Source: Olsenella uli
GTDB lineage: Bacteria; Actinomycetota; Coriobacteriia; Coriobacteriales; Atopobiaceae
Length of the DNA stretch: 64,000 nucleotides
Assembly: GCF_016900775.1 (NCBI RefSeq)
Contig: NZ_JACJKN010000010.1
Span: 20,952 to 84,951, forward strand
Direction of reading: 5' to 3'
Positions 34,024 through 40,656 of this stretch are shown here, in pieces (the stretch's first letter is position 1; the number at the start of each line of letters is the position of its first letter). The notes beneath the pieces were generated by a model. The model was not told the DNA's origin and searched no databases. It was given only the letters and a program-made list of their open reading frames with translations. A program made the position numbers and the translations under genes.

Positions 34024-34067
34024 GCGGTCCGGGGGCAGCACGCTCTACCGTCTTCTCCCGGACCGCC
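34024..34067 (+). other. intercistronic hairpin between lacE and lacG
   Basis: GCGGTCCGGG/CCCGGACCGC, ten-base perfect arms and a 24-base loop, in the 138-base gap. It may tune the lacE:lacG ratio or protect mRNA ends; no T run follows. Confidence 0.5.
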
Positions 34068-34115
34068 CCTAACCCCTTCAGCCCTAACAGCCCTTCAAAC
34101 AAGATTGGATTCGCC

Positions 34116-35549
34116 ATGAGCCACATGTCCCCCGCCGATACCTCCCAGCGCTTTCCCGACAGCTTTGTTTTTGGCGGCGCCACCGCCGCGTACCAAGTGG
34201 AGGGCGCCTGCCAAAGCCACGGCAAAGGCAAGGTCGCTTGGGACGACTACCTCGCCGAGCAGGGGCGTTTCTCACCCGAGCCCGCCTGCGATTTCTACAA
34301 CCGCTACGACTCCGACCTTGAGCTGTGCGAGCGCTTTGGCATGAACGGCATCCGCGTGTCGATCGCCTGGAGCCGCATCTTCCCCGAGGGCGGCACCGGT
34401 CCGGTCAACGAAGAGGGCGTCCGGTTCTACCACGACCTCTTCGCCAGCTGCCGAGCCCACGGCGTCGAGCCCTACGTGACCCTCCATCACTTCGACTCCC
34501 CCGCCGCGCTCTATGCCGACGGCGACTTCCTCAACCCCGCCACCATCGACGCCTTCGAAGCCTACGCGCGCTATTGCTTTGAGGAGTTCCCCGAGGTCGC
34601 GAACTGGTTCACCTTCAACGAGATAGCGGCGGCGACCATCAATCGCTATGTCGAGGGCACCTGGCCCCTGGGAAAGAAGGTCTGCCTGCACGAGTGCCTC
34701 CAGGCCCAGCACAACATGATGCTCGCCCACGCGCGGGCGGTGCTCGCCTTCGAGGAGTGCGGCCATCCGGGCAAGATCGGCGTCATCCACGCACTCGAGT
34801 ACAAGTATCCCTACGACCCCCGCAGCGCCGCGGATATCGAAGCCGCAGCCAACGACGACGTGCTGCAGAACCGCCTGCTGCTCGACGCCACCTTCCGCGG
34901 CGACTACGCGCCCGACACGCTCGCCCGCATCGAGGCGCTGTGCGCCGTGAGCGGCGGTACGTTCCGCGCCCCCGAGGGCGACCTCGCCATCATGCGGCGC
35001 GCCGCCCAGCTCAACGACTGCATGGGCATCAACTACTACCAGAGCCGCTTCCTCAAGGCCTATGACGGCGAAAACGACCTGCATCACAACGGCACGGGTG
35101 ACAAGGGCACCGGCCGCTGGCGCGTTGCCGGCGTGGGCGAGCGCGCGCTGCGCCCCGGCATCCCCACCACGGATTGGGACTGGATCATCTACCCCAAGGG
35201 GCTCTTCGACCTCATGATGGACATCTCCCTGCGCTACCCCAACTACAAGGAACTCCTCGTCACCGAGAACGGCATGGGGCGCAAGGACGAGCTCGTGGAC
35301 GGCGCGGTCGATGACTCCGAGCGCATCTCCTATGTCGAGGACCACCTGCGCTGGATCCTCAAGGCCGTTGAATGCGGCGTGAACGTCACCGGTTACTTCA
35401 TGTGGAGCCTGCAAGACCAGTTCTCCTGGACCAACGGCTACAACAAGCGCTACGGGTTCTTCTACGTCGACTTCGAGACGCAGAAGCGCACGCCGAAGGC
35501 GAGCGCCTACTGGTTCAAGCGCATAGCCCAGACGGGACGACTGGCATAA
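34116..35549 (+). CDS. lacG: 6-phospho-beta-galactosidase
   Basis: GH1 hydrolase, 477 aa, that splits lactose-6-phosphate into glucose and galactose-6-phosphate. PDSFVFGGATAAYQVEGA at the N terminus; acid/base Glu169 in WFTFNEI; nucleophile Glu384 in LVTENGMG; C-terminal GYFMWSLQDQFSWTNGYNKRYG with residues of the phosphate pocket. No clear ribosome-binding site precedes the ATG, so translation may depend on lacE. Last gene of lacE-lacG; the stop is followed by half of a terminator hairpin and then directly by the IS256-family element. Confidence 0.95.
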   Translation: MSHMSPADTSQRFPDSFVFGGATAAYQVEGACQSHGKGKVAWDDYLAEQGRFSPEPACDFYNRYDSDLELCERFGMNGIRVSIAWSRIFPEGGTGPVNEEGVRFYHDLFASCRAHGVEPYVTLHHFDSPAALYADGDFLNPATIDAFEAYARYCFEEFPEVANWFTFNEIAAATINRYVEGTWPLGKKVCLHECLQAQHNMMLAHARAVLAFEECGHPGKIGVIHALEYKYPYDPRSAADIEAAANDDVLQNRLLLDATFRGDYAPDTLARIEALCAVSGGTFRAPEGDLAIMRRAAQLNDCMGINYYQSRFLKAYDGENDLHHNGTGDKGTGRWRVAGVGERALRPGIPTTDWDWIIYPKGLFDLMMDISLRYPNYKELLVTENGMGRKDELVDGAVDDSERISYVEDHLRWILKAVECGVNVTGYFMWSLQDQFSWTNGYNKRYGFFYVDFETQKRTPKASAYWFKRIAQTGRLA

Positions 35550-35557
35550 AAAACGCG

Positions 35558-35585
35558 CCGCCGAGAATCACCCTCTCGGCGGGTA
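35558..35585 (+). terminator. lacG terminator stem cut by IS256
   Basis: CCGCCGAGA/TCTCGGCGG stem, preceded by AAAAAA (35548-35553). The expected T run on the right is missing because the IS256-family end begins at 35586. Probably a bidirectional terminator truncated by the insertion. Confidence 0.6.
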
Positions 35586-37005
35586 GTGTCGCGAAAAGTG
35601 GTGTAGTGGCCTCCACCCGGAATCTCTGATGAGCCGAACCTACGCCGCCAGCGCGCTCTCGTCAAGTCCCGACAGCGCCGCGATCCTCGCCCTCGCCCTT
35701 CTCAGCTGCTCGGCCGTCGGGTCCGGGGATGGCGCCGCCACGCGCTCCCACAGCTCCTCGATCGCCGACGGGTCCATGCACCTGCGGCCGGACCAGTCCT
35801 CCGACGCCTCGCAGCAGACCGCGCCGACCAGCCGGACCGGCGCCTCCTCCGACGGGAAGCTCTGGACCGCCCTCGTGCGGCGCTTGATCTCGCGGTCACG
35901 GCGCTCCTGCACGTTGTTCGTCCTGATGCGGCGGCGGTGGGCCTCGGGGAAGTCGAGGTATGCGAGGGCGTCCTCCTCGGCCCCCTCCATGATCCCCCCG
36001 GCGTCAGGCGACAGGGACGAGACGACGTCGCAGGCCGCGCGGTAGAGCGCCCTCACCTTCCCGGGGTCGTCCTCGTCGAACACCGAGTGGAGGACGCGCC
36101 CGGCGGCGGCGCGCTTCGCGCGCGTGGGGCACGCGTCGATGACGTCGCGCTCGAGGTGCACCACGCACCTCTGCCACGCCGCGCCCGGGAAGAGCTCCCG
36201 CACGGCCCGGACGATGCCGCCGTGGGCGTCGGAGGTGACGCACTGGACCCCGGAGAGGCCCCGCTCGCGCAGGCCCCTCAGGAAGCCCTTCCAGCTGGCG
36301 TAGGACTCGGCGTCGACGCAGGCCAGGCCGACGACGCGCCTCAGGCCGTCCTCGCCCACGGCGATGGCGGCGGCCGCGGCGGCGGTGGCGCCGTGCCCGT
36401 TCCTGCGGCAGGGCACGTAGGTGGCGTCGACCCACAGGCACGGGAGGCGCATGCCCGGGAGCTGCCGCGACCTGAGCTCCGCCACCTCGGCGTCGAGCGC
36501 CGCGCAGATGCGCGAGACGGCGTCCTTGGAGAGCCGGTCGGCCCCCATGCGCTCGAGGACGCGCCCGACCCTCCTCGTGGACACGCCGAGCGCGCACGTC
36601 TCGGCGACGGCGCAGATCACGGCGCGGTCGACCCGGCCCCGCCTCTCGACCAGGCCGTCCGGGAAGTAGGTGCCCCGGCGCAGCTTCGGCATCCTGAGCG
36701 TGATGATCCCGACCTGCGTCTCGAGCCGCCTCTCGCGGAGCCCGTTCCTCGTGGTCCCGGCCGCCTCGCACATCGCGTCTGCCCGGGCGGCCATCATCTC
36801 GTTGACTCCCGCCTCGAGCAGCGTCCGAGCAAGGCCCGTCAGTCCGTCGCCATCCTCGTCGAGCAGCTCCTTCATCGCGAAGGCGTCTTGCTGTACAGTT
36901 TCCATTGCGGTCTCCGTCCCCTCGAATCCTTCTCTTGGTCGAAAGAGATTCTAGGTCGGAGGCCGCTCCTATATCGAATCTTCCTTACACCACAATTCGC
37001 GACGC
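35586..37005 (-). mobile_element. IS256-family insertion sequence
   Basis: 1,420 bp bounded by GTGTCGCGAAAAGTGGTGTA (35586-35605) and a right end whose complement differs at only three bases (36986-37005). One intact Mutator-type transposase on the minus strand. The flanks GGCGGGTA and GATCAAAC do not match, so no 8-bp target duplication remains: an adjacent deletion or recombination accompanied or followed insertion. It joins the lacG end to a truncated IS1634 copy. Confidence 0.88.
35640..36905 (-). CDS. IS256-family (Mutator-type) transposase
   Basis: 421 aa, full length. N-terminal helical DNA-binding part (LLEAGVNEMMAARADAMCEA), PKLRRGTYFPDGL, then the DDE core: LWVDATYVPCR (first Asp), CVTSDAHGGI (second Asp), the conserved WQRCVVHLERDV between them, and TNNVQERRDREIKRRTRAVQSFP (Glu). 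ATG at 36905; no internal stop, so the element may still move. Codon use is GC-rich like the host. Confidence 0.92.
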   Translation of the reverse strand: METVQQDAFAMKELLDEDGDGLTGLARTLLEAGVNEMMAARADAMCEAAGTTRNGLRERRLETQVGIITLRMPKLRRGTYFPDGLVERRGRVDRAVICAVAETCALGVSTRRVGRVLERMGADRLSKDAVSRICAALDAEVAELRSRQLPGMRLPCLWVDATYVPCRRNGHGATAAAAAAIAVGEDGLRRVVGLACVDAESYASWKGFLRGLRERGLSGVQCVTSDAHGGIVRAVRELFPGAAWQRCVVHLERDVIDACPTRAKRAAAGRVLHSVFDEDDPGKVRALYRAACDVVSSLSPDAGGIMEGAEEDALAYLDFPEAHRRRIRTNNVQERRDREIKRRTRAVQSFPSEEAPVRLVGAVCCEASEDWSGRRCMDPSAIEELWERVAAPSPDPTAEQLRRARARIAALSGLDESALAA

Positions 37006-37009
37006 GATC

Positions 37010-37114
37010 AAACCGAGGAGCTGAGGCGTACCACGTCGTGAAAAGTCATCGCGGAGAGGGCGGTTCTCCCAGCTAGACGGTGGAGAACCGCCCTTTTCAG
37101 CTGCAAAAGTCAGG
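37010..37114 (+). mobile_element. right-end remnant of a second IS1634-family copy
   Basis: 105 bases nearly identical to 28787-28891: the last codons of the transposase, the end hairpin and the right inverted repeat up to CAGG at 37114. The left part of this copy is gone, replaced by the IS256-family element. Together with the intact copy it shows that the lac genes were once bracketed by two directly repeated IS1634 elements. Confidence 0.9.
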
Positions 37115-37240
37115 TTATACCAGACGGGCGGCGGCACGGGGGCGCGCTCAGAGGTTCTCCTCCGCCTTCGCACGGTCCCAAAGCTCATTCAGGGCCGCAG
37201 CGTCAAGCTCGTCGAGAACAACGCCCAGCTCGCGGGCCCT
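37115..37240. repeat. right copy of the 126-bp direct repeat
   Basis: Matches 26782-26907 at 124 of 126 positions and lies within and just after the intact mazG 3' end. The repeat starts exactly after the IS1634 right terminus on this side and ends exactly at the IS1634 left terminus on the other. Confidence 0.88.
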
Positions 37241-37999
37241 CTCCTCCATGCGGGCCCAGCGCGCCCTGAACTTGCGGTTGGAGGCCGCGAGCGCCTCCTC
37301 GGCGTCGATGCCCTCCCAGCGGGCCACGTTCACGAGCGCAAAGAGCAGGTCGCCAAACTCCGCGGCGCGCTCCGGGGAGCCCGGCGCCTCGCGCTCCATC
37401 TCCGCGCGCTCCTCGGCGACCTTCTCCCACACGCCCGCCTCGTCCGGCCACTCAAAGCCCGCCTTGGCGGCGCGCTTGGAGATCTTCTGGCACTGCATGA
37501 GCGCGGGGAGGGAGCGCGGCACGCTGTCGAGCAGCCCCTGCGGCCGCTCGTCCTCGCCGGAGGCGGCGCGCTCCGCGGCCTTCACCTCGTCCCAGATGTC
37601 CTGGACCTCACCGCCGTCGCCGGCCGCCGCATGCTCGCCAAAGACGTGGGGATGGCGGCGCACGAGCTTCTCGTTCAGGCCGTGGATGACGTCATCGATC
37701 GTGAAGGCGCCGTCGTCCGCGGCTATCTGCGCGTGCAGGACCACCTGCTCCAGGACGTCGCCGAGCTCCTCCGCCAGGTGCGTGGCGTCATCCGCCTCGA
37801 TGGCCTCCACAGCCTCGTAGGCCTCCTCGACCATGTTGCGCGTGATGGAGCGGTGCGTCTGCTCGCGGTCCCACGGGCAGCCGTCCGGCTGGCGCAGGCG
37901 CCACATCGTGCGGACCAGGCGATCGAACTCGGGGTGCGTGGCCGGCGCTCCCGGGCGAGCGGCGTTCTCGGCGTCCACGCGGTCGGCGATCTGGGACAT
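37148..37999 (-). CDS. mazG: nucleoside triphosphate pyrophosphohydrolase MazG
   Basis: All-alpha NTP pyrophosphatase that degrades abnormal or excess nucleotides, 283 aa. The first MazG domain is complete (RLRQPDGCPWDREQTHRSI, VEEAYEAVEAIEADD, EELGDVLEQVVLHAQIA with the EExxE...ExxD metal signature). A second MazG-like half follows (ERAAEFGDLLFALVNVARWEGIDAEEAL). The gene survived the insertion because the target was duplicated: 126 bases of its 3' end and downstream flank are repeated at 26782. Start ATG 37999 with an AGGAG site. Just upstream lies a minus-strand copy of the 12-mer motif (38020). Confidence 0.93.
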   Translation of the reverse strand: MSQIADRVDAENAARPGAPATHPEFDRLVRTMWRLRQPDGCPWDREQTHRSITRNMVEEAYEAVEAIEADDATHLAEELGDVLEQVVLHAQIAADDGAFTIDDVIHGLNEKLVRRHPHVFGEHAAAGDGGEVQDIWDEVKAAERAASGEDERPQGLLDSVPRSLPALMQCQKISKRAAKAGFEWPDEAGVWEKVAEERAEMEREAPGSPERAAEFGDLLFALVNVARWEGIDAEEALAASNRKFRARWARMEERARELGVVLDELDAAALNELWDRAKAEENL

Positions 38000-38019
38000 G
38001 ACGGCTCCTTCTGCAGCAG

Positions 38020-38031
38020 GTTCTTCTCGCC
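38020..38031 (-). repeat. GGCGAGAAGAAC 12-mer before mazG
   Basis: Exact copy on the minus strand; with the plus-strand copy at 38155 it brackets palindrome R2 in inverted orientation. Confidence 0.7.
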
Positions 38032-38064
38032 TGCGATTCTACCGCGGGGCGCCCTGCCGCCGGG

Positions 38065-38130
38065 CGAGTGGCTCGTTTTGGACGGACGGCCGCCTCGTAC
38101 GGGCCTCATCCGTCCAAAACGCGTCACTCA
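38065..38130. repeat. palindromic repeat R2 (GTGAC-TTTTGGACGGA family)
   Basis: Arms 38065-38086 and 38109-38130 pair at most positions; TTTTGGACGGA and its complement are perfect. It sits between mazG and the CobW-type gene, flanked on both sides by inverted copies of the 12-mer motif. Confidence 0.75.
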
Positions 38131-38154
38131 GCCGGGCGGGACGCAACAGCGCGC

Positions 38155-38166
38155 GGCGAGAAGAAC
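38155..38166 (+). repeat. GGCGAGAAGAAC 12-mer after the CobW-type gene
   Basis: Exact copy followed by GCGC, three bases past the stop codon of the CobW-type gene. Confidence 0.7.
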
Positions 38167-38169
38167 GCG

Positions 38170-39198
38170 CTACTCGTGATGATGGTGATGGTGATCGTGG
38201 TGCCCGCCGTGATGTTCGCCGTGATAGTCGCCGGCATCATCCAGCGCCGCCTCCGCGTGGCCCGCGGCCACGGCGTCCCGCACGAGCGGCAGCAGCGTCT
38301 CGCGCAGCCAGGGCCTGCGCACCTCCGGGCCGATGAACACCGCGAGCGCACCGTCCTTCTCGCCCTCGGCGGGCGGCTCGGCGCCGGTGACGGACCACGC
38401 CCGGTCAACAACGTCGAAGCGCAGCCACTGGCCGCCGCAGGGCAGCAGGCCCTTGGCGCGCACGACCTCTCCGAAGACCCCTGCGACCAAGGCGTCCAGA
38501 AACCACAGCAGGTGGTTCTCGGTGGGCAGCGAGACCCCCGCCAGAGACAGGCTCTCAAACTCGTCCTCCGCCGGCGCCGCGTCCGGGCGCGCCGCAGCCC
38601 GATCCGGGTCGAGGTCGTGCTCCAGCAGCGCCGAGAAGAACTCGTCGGGCAGCTGCCCGTACGGCACGTCCACGATCCGCGCGGCCGGGTTCCTCTCGGC
38701 CACCCACGCCCGCGCGGCGGCGGCCTGGCCCGGCCCCGCATGCTGCACCTTGGAGAGCACCACCACGGGCGCCGTGGCAACCTGGTCGAGGTAGATGTCC
38801 GAGAAGCGCTCGCGCTGACGTTCCCAGGCGACCGCGTCCACGATCACGAGCGGCGCGAGCAGCGAGATGCGCTCGTAGCTCACCTGGTCGACGTTCTCCA
38901 GCACGCTGGAGAGGCGCGCGACGCCCGTGGGCTCCACGACCAGGTACTCGGGGTCCAGCGTGTTGGCTATGGTGAGCACAGATGCGGCGAAGTCCTGCTT
39001 GCCCGAGCAGCAGATGCAGTTCTCGGTGGACTCCCAGACGGAGAGCTCGTCGGTCTGGGAGAGGACCTGGGCGTCGATGTCCGCCTGGCCGTACTCATTC
39101 TCGTACACCACGAAGTCACGCCCGGTGCGACGGGCGAGCTCCTGGATGAACGTCGTCTTTCCGGCCCCGAGGAAGCCGGACACCACCAGCACGCGCAT
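38170..39198 (-). CDS. CobW/COG0523-family metal-chaperone GTPase
   Basis: G3E-family GTPase, 342 aa. P-loop VVSGFLGAGKTTFIQ at the N terminus, Walker B-like EYLVVEPTGVA, the metal-binding ENCICCSGKQDF (CxCC), and VVLSKVQHA in place of NKxD. The C-terminal CobW_C domain is followed by a His-rich tail (about 13 His in the last 20 residues), as in zinc-handling ZigA/YeiR-type proteins. By family knowledge such proteins deliver Zn2+ or another metal to client enzymes; the client here is unknown. Start ATG 39198 with a G-rich upstream site; a TTG five codons earlier is possible. A zinc-type secondary alcohol dehydrogenase gene is next upstream on the same strand. Confidence 0.88.
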   Translation of the reverse strand: MRVLVVSGFLGAGKTTFIQELARRTGRDFVVYENEYGQADIDAQVLSQTDELSVWESTENCICCSGKQDFAASVLTIANTLDPEYLVVEPTGVARLSSVLENVDQVSYERISLLAPLVIVDAVAWERQRERFSDIYLDQVATAPVVVLSKVQHAGPGQAAAARAWVAERNPAARIVDVPYGQLPDEFFSALLEHDLDPDRAAARPDAAPAEDEFESLSLAGVSLPTENHLLWFLDALVAGVFGEVVRAKGLLPCGGQWLRFDVVDRAWSVTGAEPPAEGEKDGALAVFIGPEVRRPWLRETLLPLVRDAVAAGHAEAALDDAGDYHGEHHGGHHDHHHHHHE

Positions 39199-39265
39199 GC
39201 GGCCCCCAGACAAACGGGCGGGCGGGGGCCGAGAAGGACCCCCGCCCGCGACTCACCATGTAACG

Positions 39266-40324
39266 CTAGTCGATGACGACGACCGGCTTGATAAGGTCGG
39301 CCGGCTTGTCGCGCATGAGGAAGAGCGCCTCCTCGAGGTGGTCCCAGCCGTGGAAGACGTGGGTGGAGAGCGGCGCCACGTCCAGACGGCCGGAGCTCAC
39401 GAGCGCGCCGAGCTTCTCCATGCGCAGACGGCCGCCGGGCATGAGGCCGCCGCGGATGTCCTTGTGCCCCATGCCGACGCCCCACTCCACGCGCGGGATG
39501 GTAACGAAGTCGCCGCCGCCGAGGTAGTTGACGTTGCCGATCTTGCCGCCGGGCTTGAGGGCCTTGACGGCATCCTCGAAGGTCTGGCAGCCGCCGCCGG
39601 CCACGATCACGCGGTCGACGCCCTTGCCGTCGGTCAGCTCGAGGACCTGGTCGGCGATCGGGCCGTCCTTGTAGGAGATGAACTCGGTGGCGCCGTAGCC
39701 CTTGGCCGCCTCGACGCACTTCGGGCGCGTGCCCACAGCGATGATGCGGGAGGCGCCGCGCAGATTGGCGCCGGCGACGCTCATGAGGCCCACGGGGCCG
39801 ATGCCGATGACGAGGACCTCGTCGCCAAACTGCACGTCGGCGAGCTCGACGCCGTGGAAGCCGGTCGGGACCATGTCGGAGAGCATGCAGGCGTCGACGG
39901 GGTTGATGTTCTCGGGCAGGTGGGCGAGGTTGCCGTCAGCGTCGTTGACGTGGAAGAACTCGCCGAAGACGCCGTCCTTGAAGTTGGAGAACTTCCAGCC
40001 CGCGAGCATGCCGCCGGAGTGCATGGAGTAGCCGGCCTGGGCCTCGAGGGAGTTCCAGTCGGGGGTGATGGCGGGGATGAGGACCTTGTCGCCGGGCTTG
40101 AAGTCGCGGACGAGCTCGCCGACCTCGTCGACGACGCCGCAGGCCTCGTGGCCCAGGATCATGTTGTGGCGCTCGCCGATGGCGCCCTCCCAGAGCGTGT
40201 GCACGTCGGACGTGCAGATGGCGACGGCCAGCGGACGGACGATCGCGTCCATCGGCCCGCACGCCGGGCGCTCCTTCTCGATCCAGCCGGACTCGCCGAT
40301 CTTGAGCATTGCGTAACCCTTCAT
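39266..40324 (-). CDS. zinc-type NADP-dependent secondary alcohol dehydrogenase
   Basis: Medium-chain dehydrogenase, 352 aa, very like the thermophilic isopropanol/2-butanol dehydrogenase group (MKGYAMLKIGESGWIEKERPACGPMDAIVRPLAVA-type start). Catalytic zinc ligands: Cys in ICTSDVHT, His-Glu in ILGHEACG, Asp in the DMVPTGFHG region. The cysteines of the structural zinc loop are absent. Rossmann GIGPVGLMSVAGANLRGA. Probably reduces ketones or acetaldehyde to secondary or primary alcohols with NADPH. Start ATG 40324, AGGGG upstream. Separated from the CobW-type gene by 67 bases, so the two may be cotranscribed. Confidence 0.92.
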   Translation of the reverse strand: MKGYAMLKIGESGWIEKERPACGPMDAIVRPLAVAICTSDVHTLWEGAIGERHNMILGHEACGVVDEVGELVRDFKPGDKVLIPAITPDWNSLEAQAGYSMHSGGMLAGWKFSNFKDGVFGEFFHVNDADGNLAHLPENINPVDACMLSDMVPTGFHGVELADVQFGDEVLVIGIGPVGLMSVAGANLRGASRIIAVGTRPKCVEAAKGYGATEFISYKDGPIADQVLELTDGKGVDRVIVAGGGCQTFEDAVKALKPGGKIGNVNYLGGGDFVTIPRVEWGVGMGHKDIRGGLMPGGRLRMEKLGALVSSGRLDVAPLSTHVFHGWDHLEEALFLMRDKPADLIKPVVVID

Positions 40325-40635
40325 GGGCGCACCCCTTTCGGTCGGTGGTTGCCTGCCCCCGCGGCACGGAGGCCCTATCGGGCCCGATACCCGCCCTCGC
40401 GCCCCGGCAAACCTCCGGAGCGGCAAGCGATATGCGCGGTGTCGTAAGCGGCAACTCACGCGGGTGAGAGCGGGTCCCCGGGCCCACGGGCGCGCCCGCA
40501 TCCAGGCGCACCCGTGGCTGAGTGACGGGTTTTGACCGGATGAGGCCCGGAAATCGGCCCCGTCCGGTCAGAAGCTGTCACTCGGCGCGGGCGTCCCTCG
40601 GCGCGGCCGTCGCGGTAAGCGGCAACAGCGCGCCG
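40325..40635. other. non-coding gap between the alcohol dehydrogenase and mfd
   Basis: No gene visible. Contains the dehydrogenase upstream region and palindromic repeat R3 (listed separately), then the 12-mer motif just before the mfd stop codon. Confidence 0.6.
40519..40584. repeat. palindromic repeat R3 (GTGAC-TTTTGGACGGA family)
   Basis: Arms 40519-40540 and 40563-40584: TGAGTGAC...TTTTGACCGGA with its complement ending GTCACTCG. Paired substitutions (GACCGGA/TCCGGTC instead of GGACGGA/TCCGTCC) keep the stem intact, evidence that the fold is selected. Confidence 0.75.
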
Positions 40636-40647
40636 GGCGAGAAGAAC
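40636..40647 (+). repeat. GGCGAGAAGAAC 12-mer after mfd
   Basis: Exact copy nine bases past the mfd stop codon, next to palindrome R3. Confidence 0.7.
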
Positions 40648-40656
40648 CTCCCGCCG

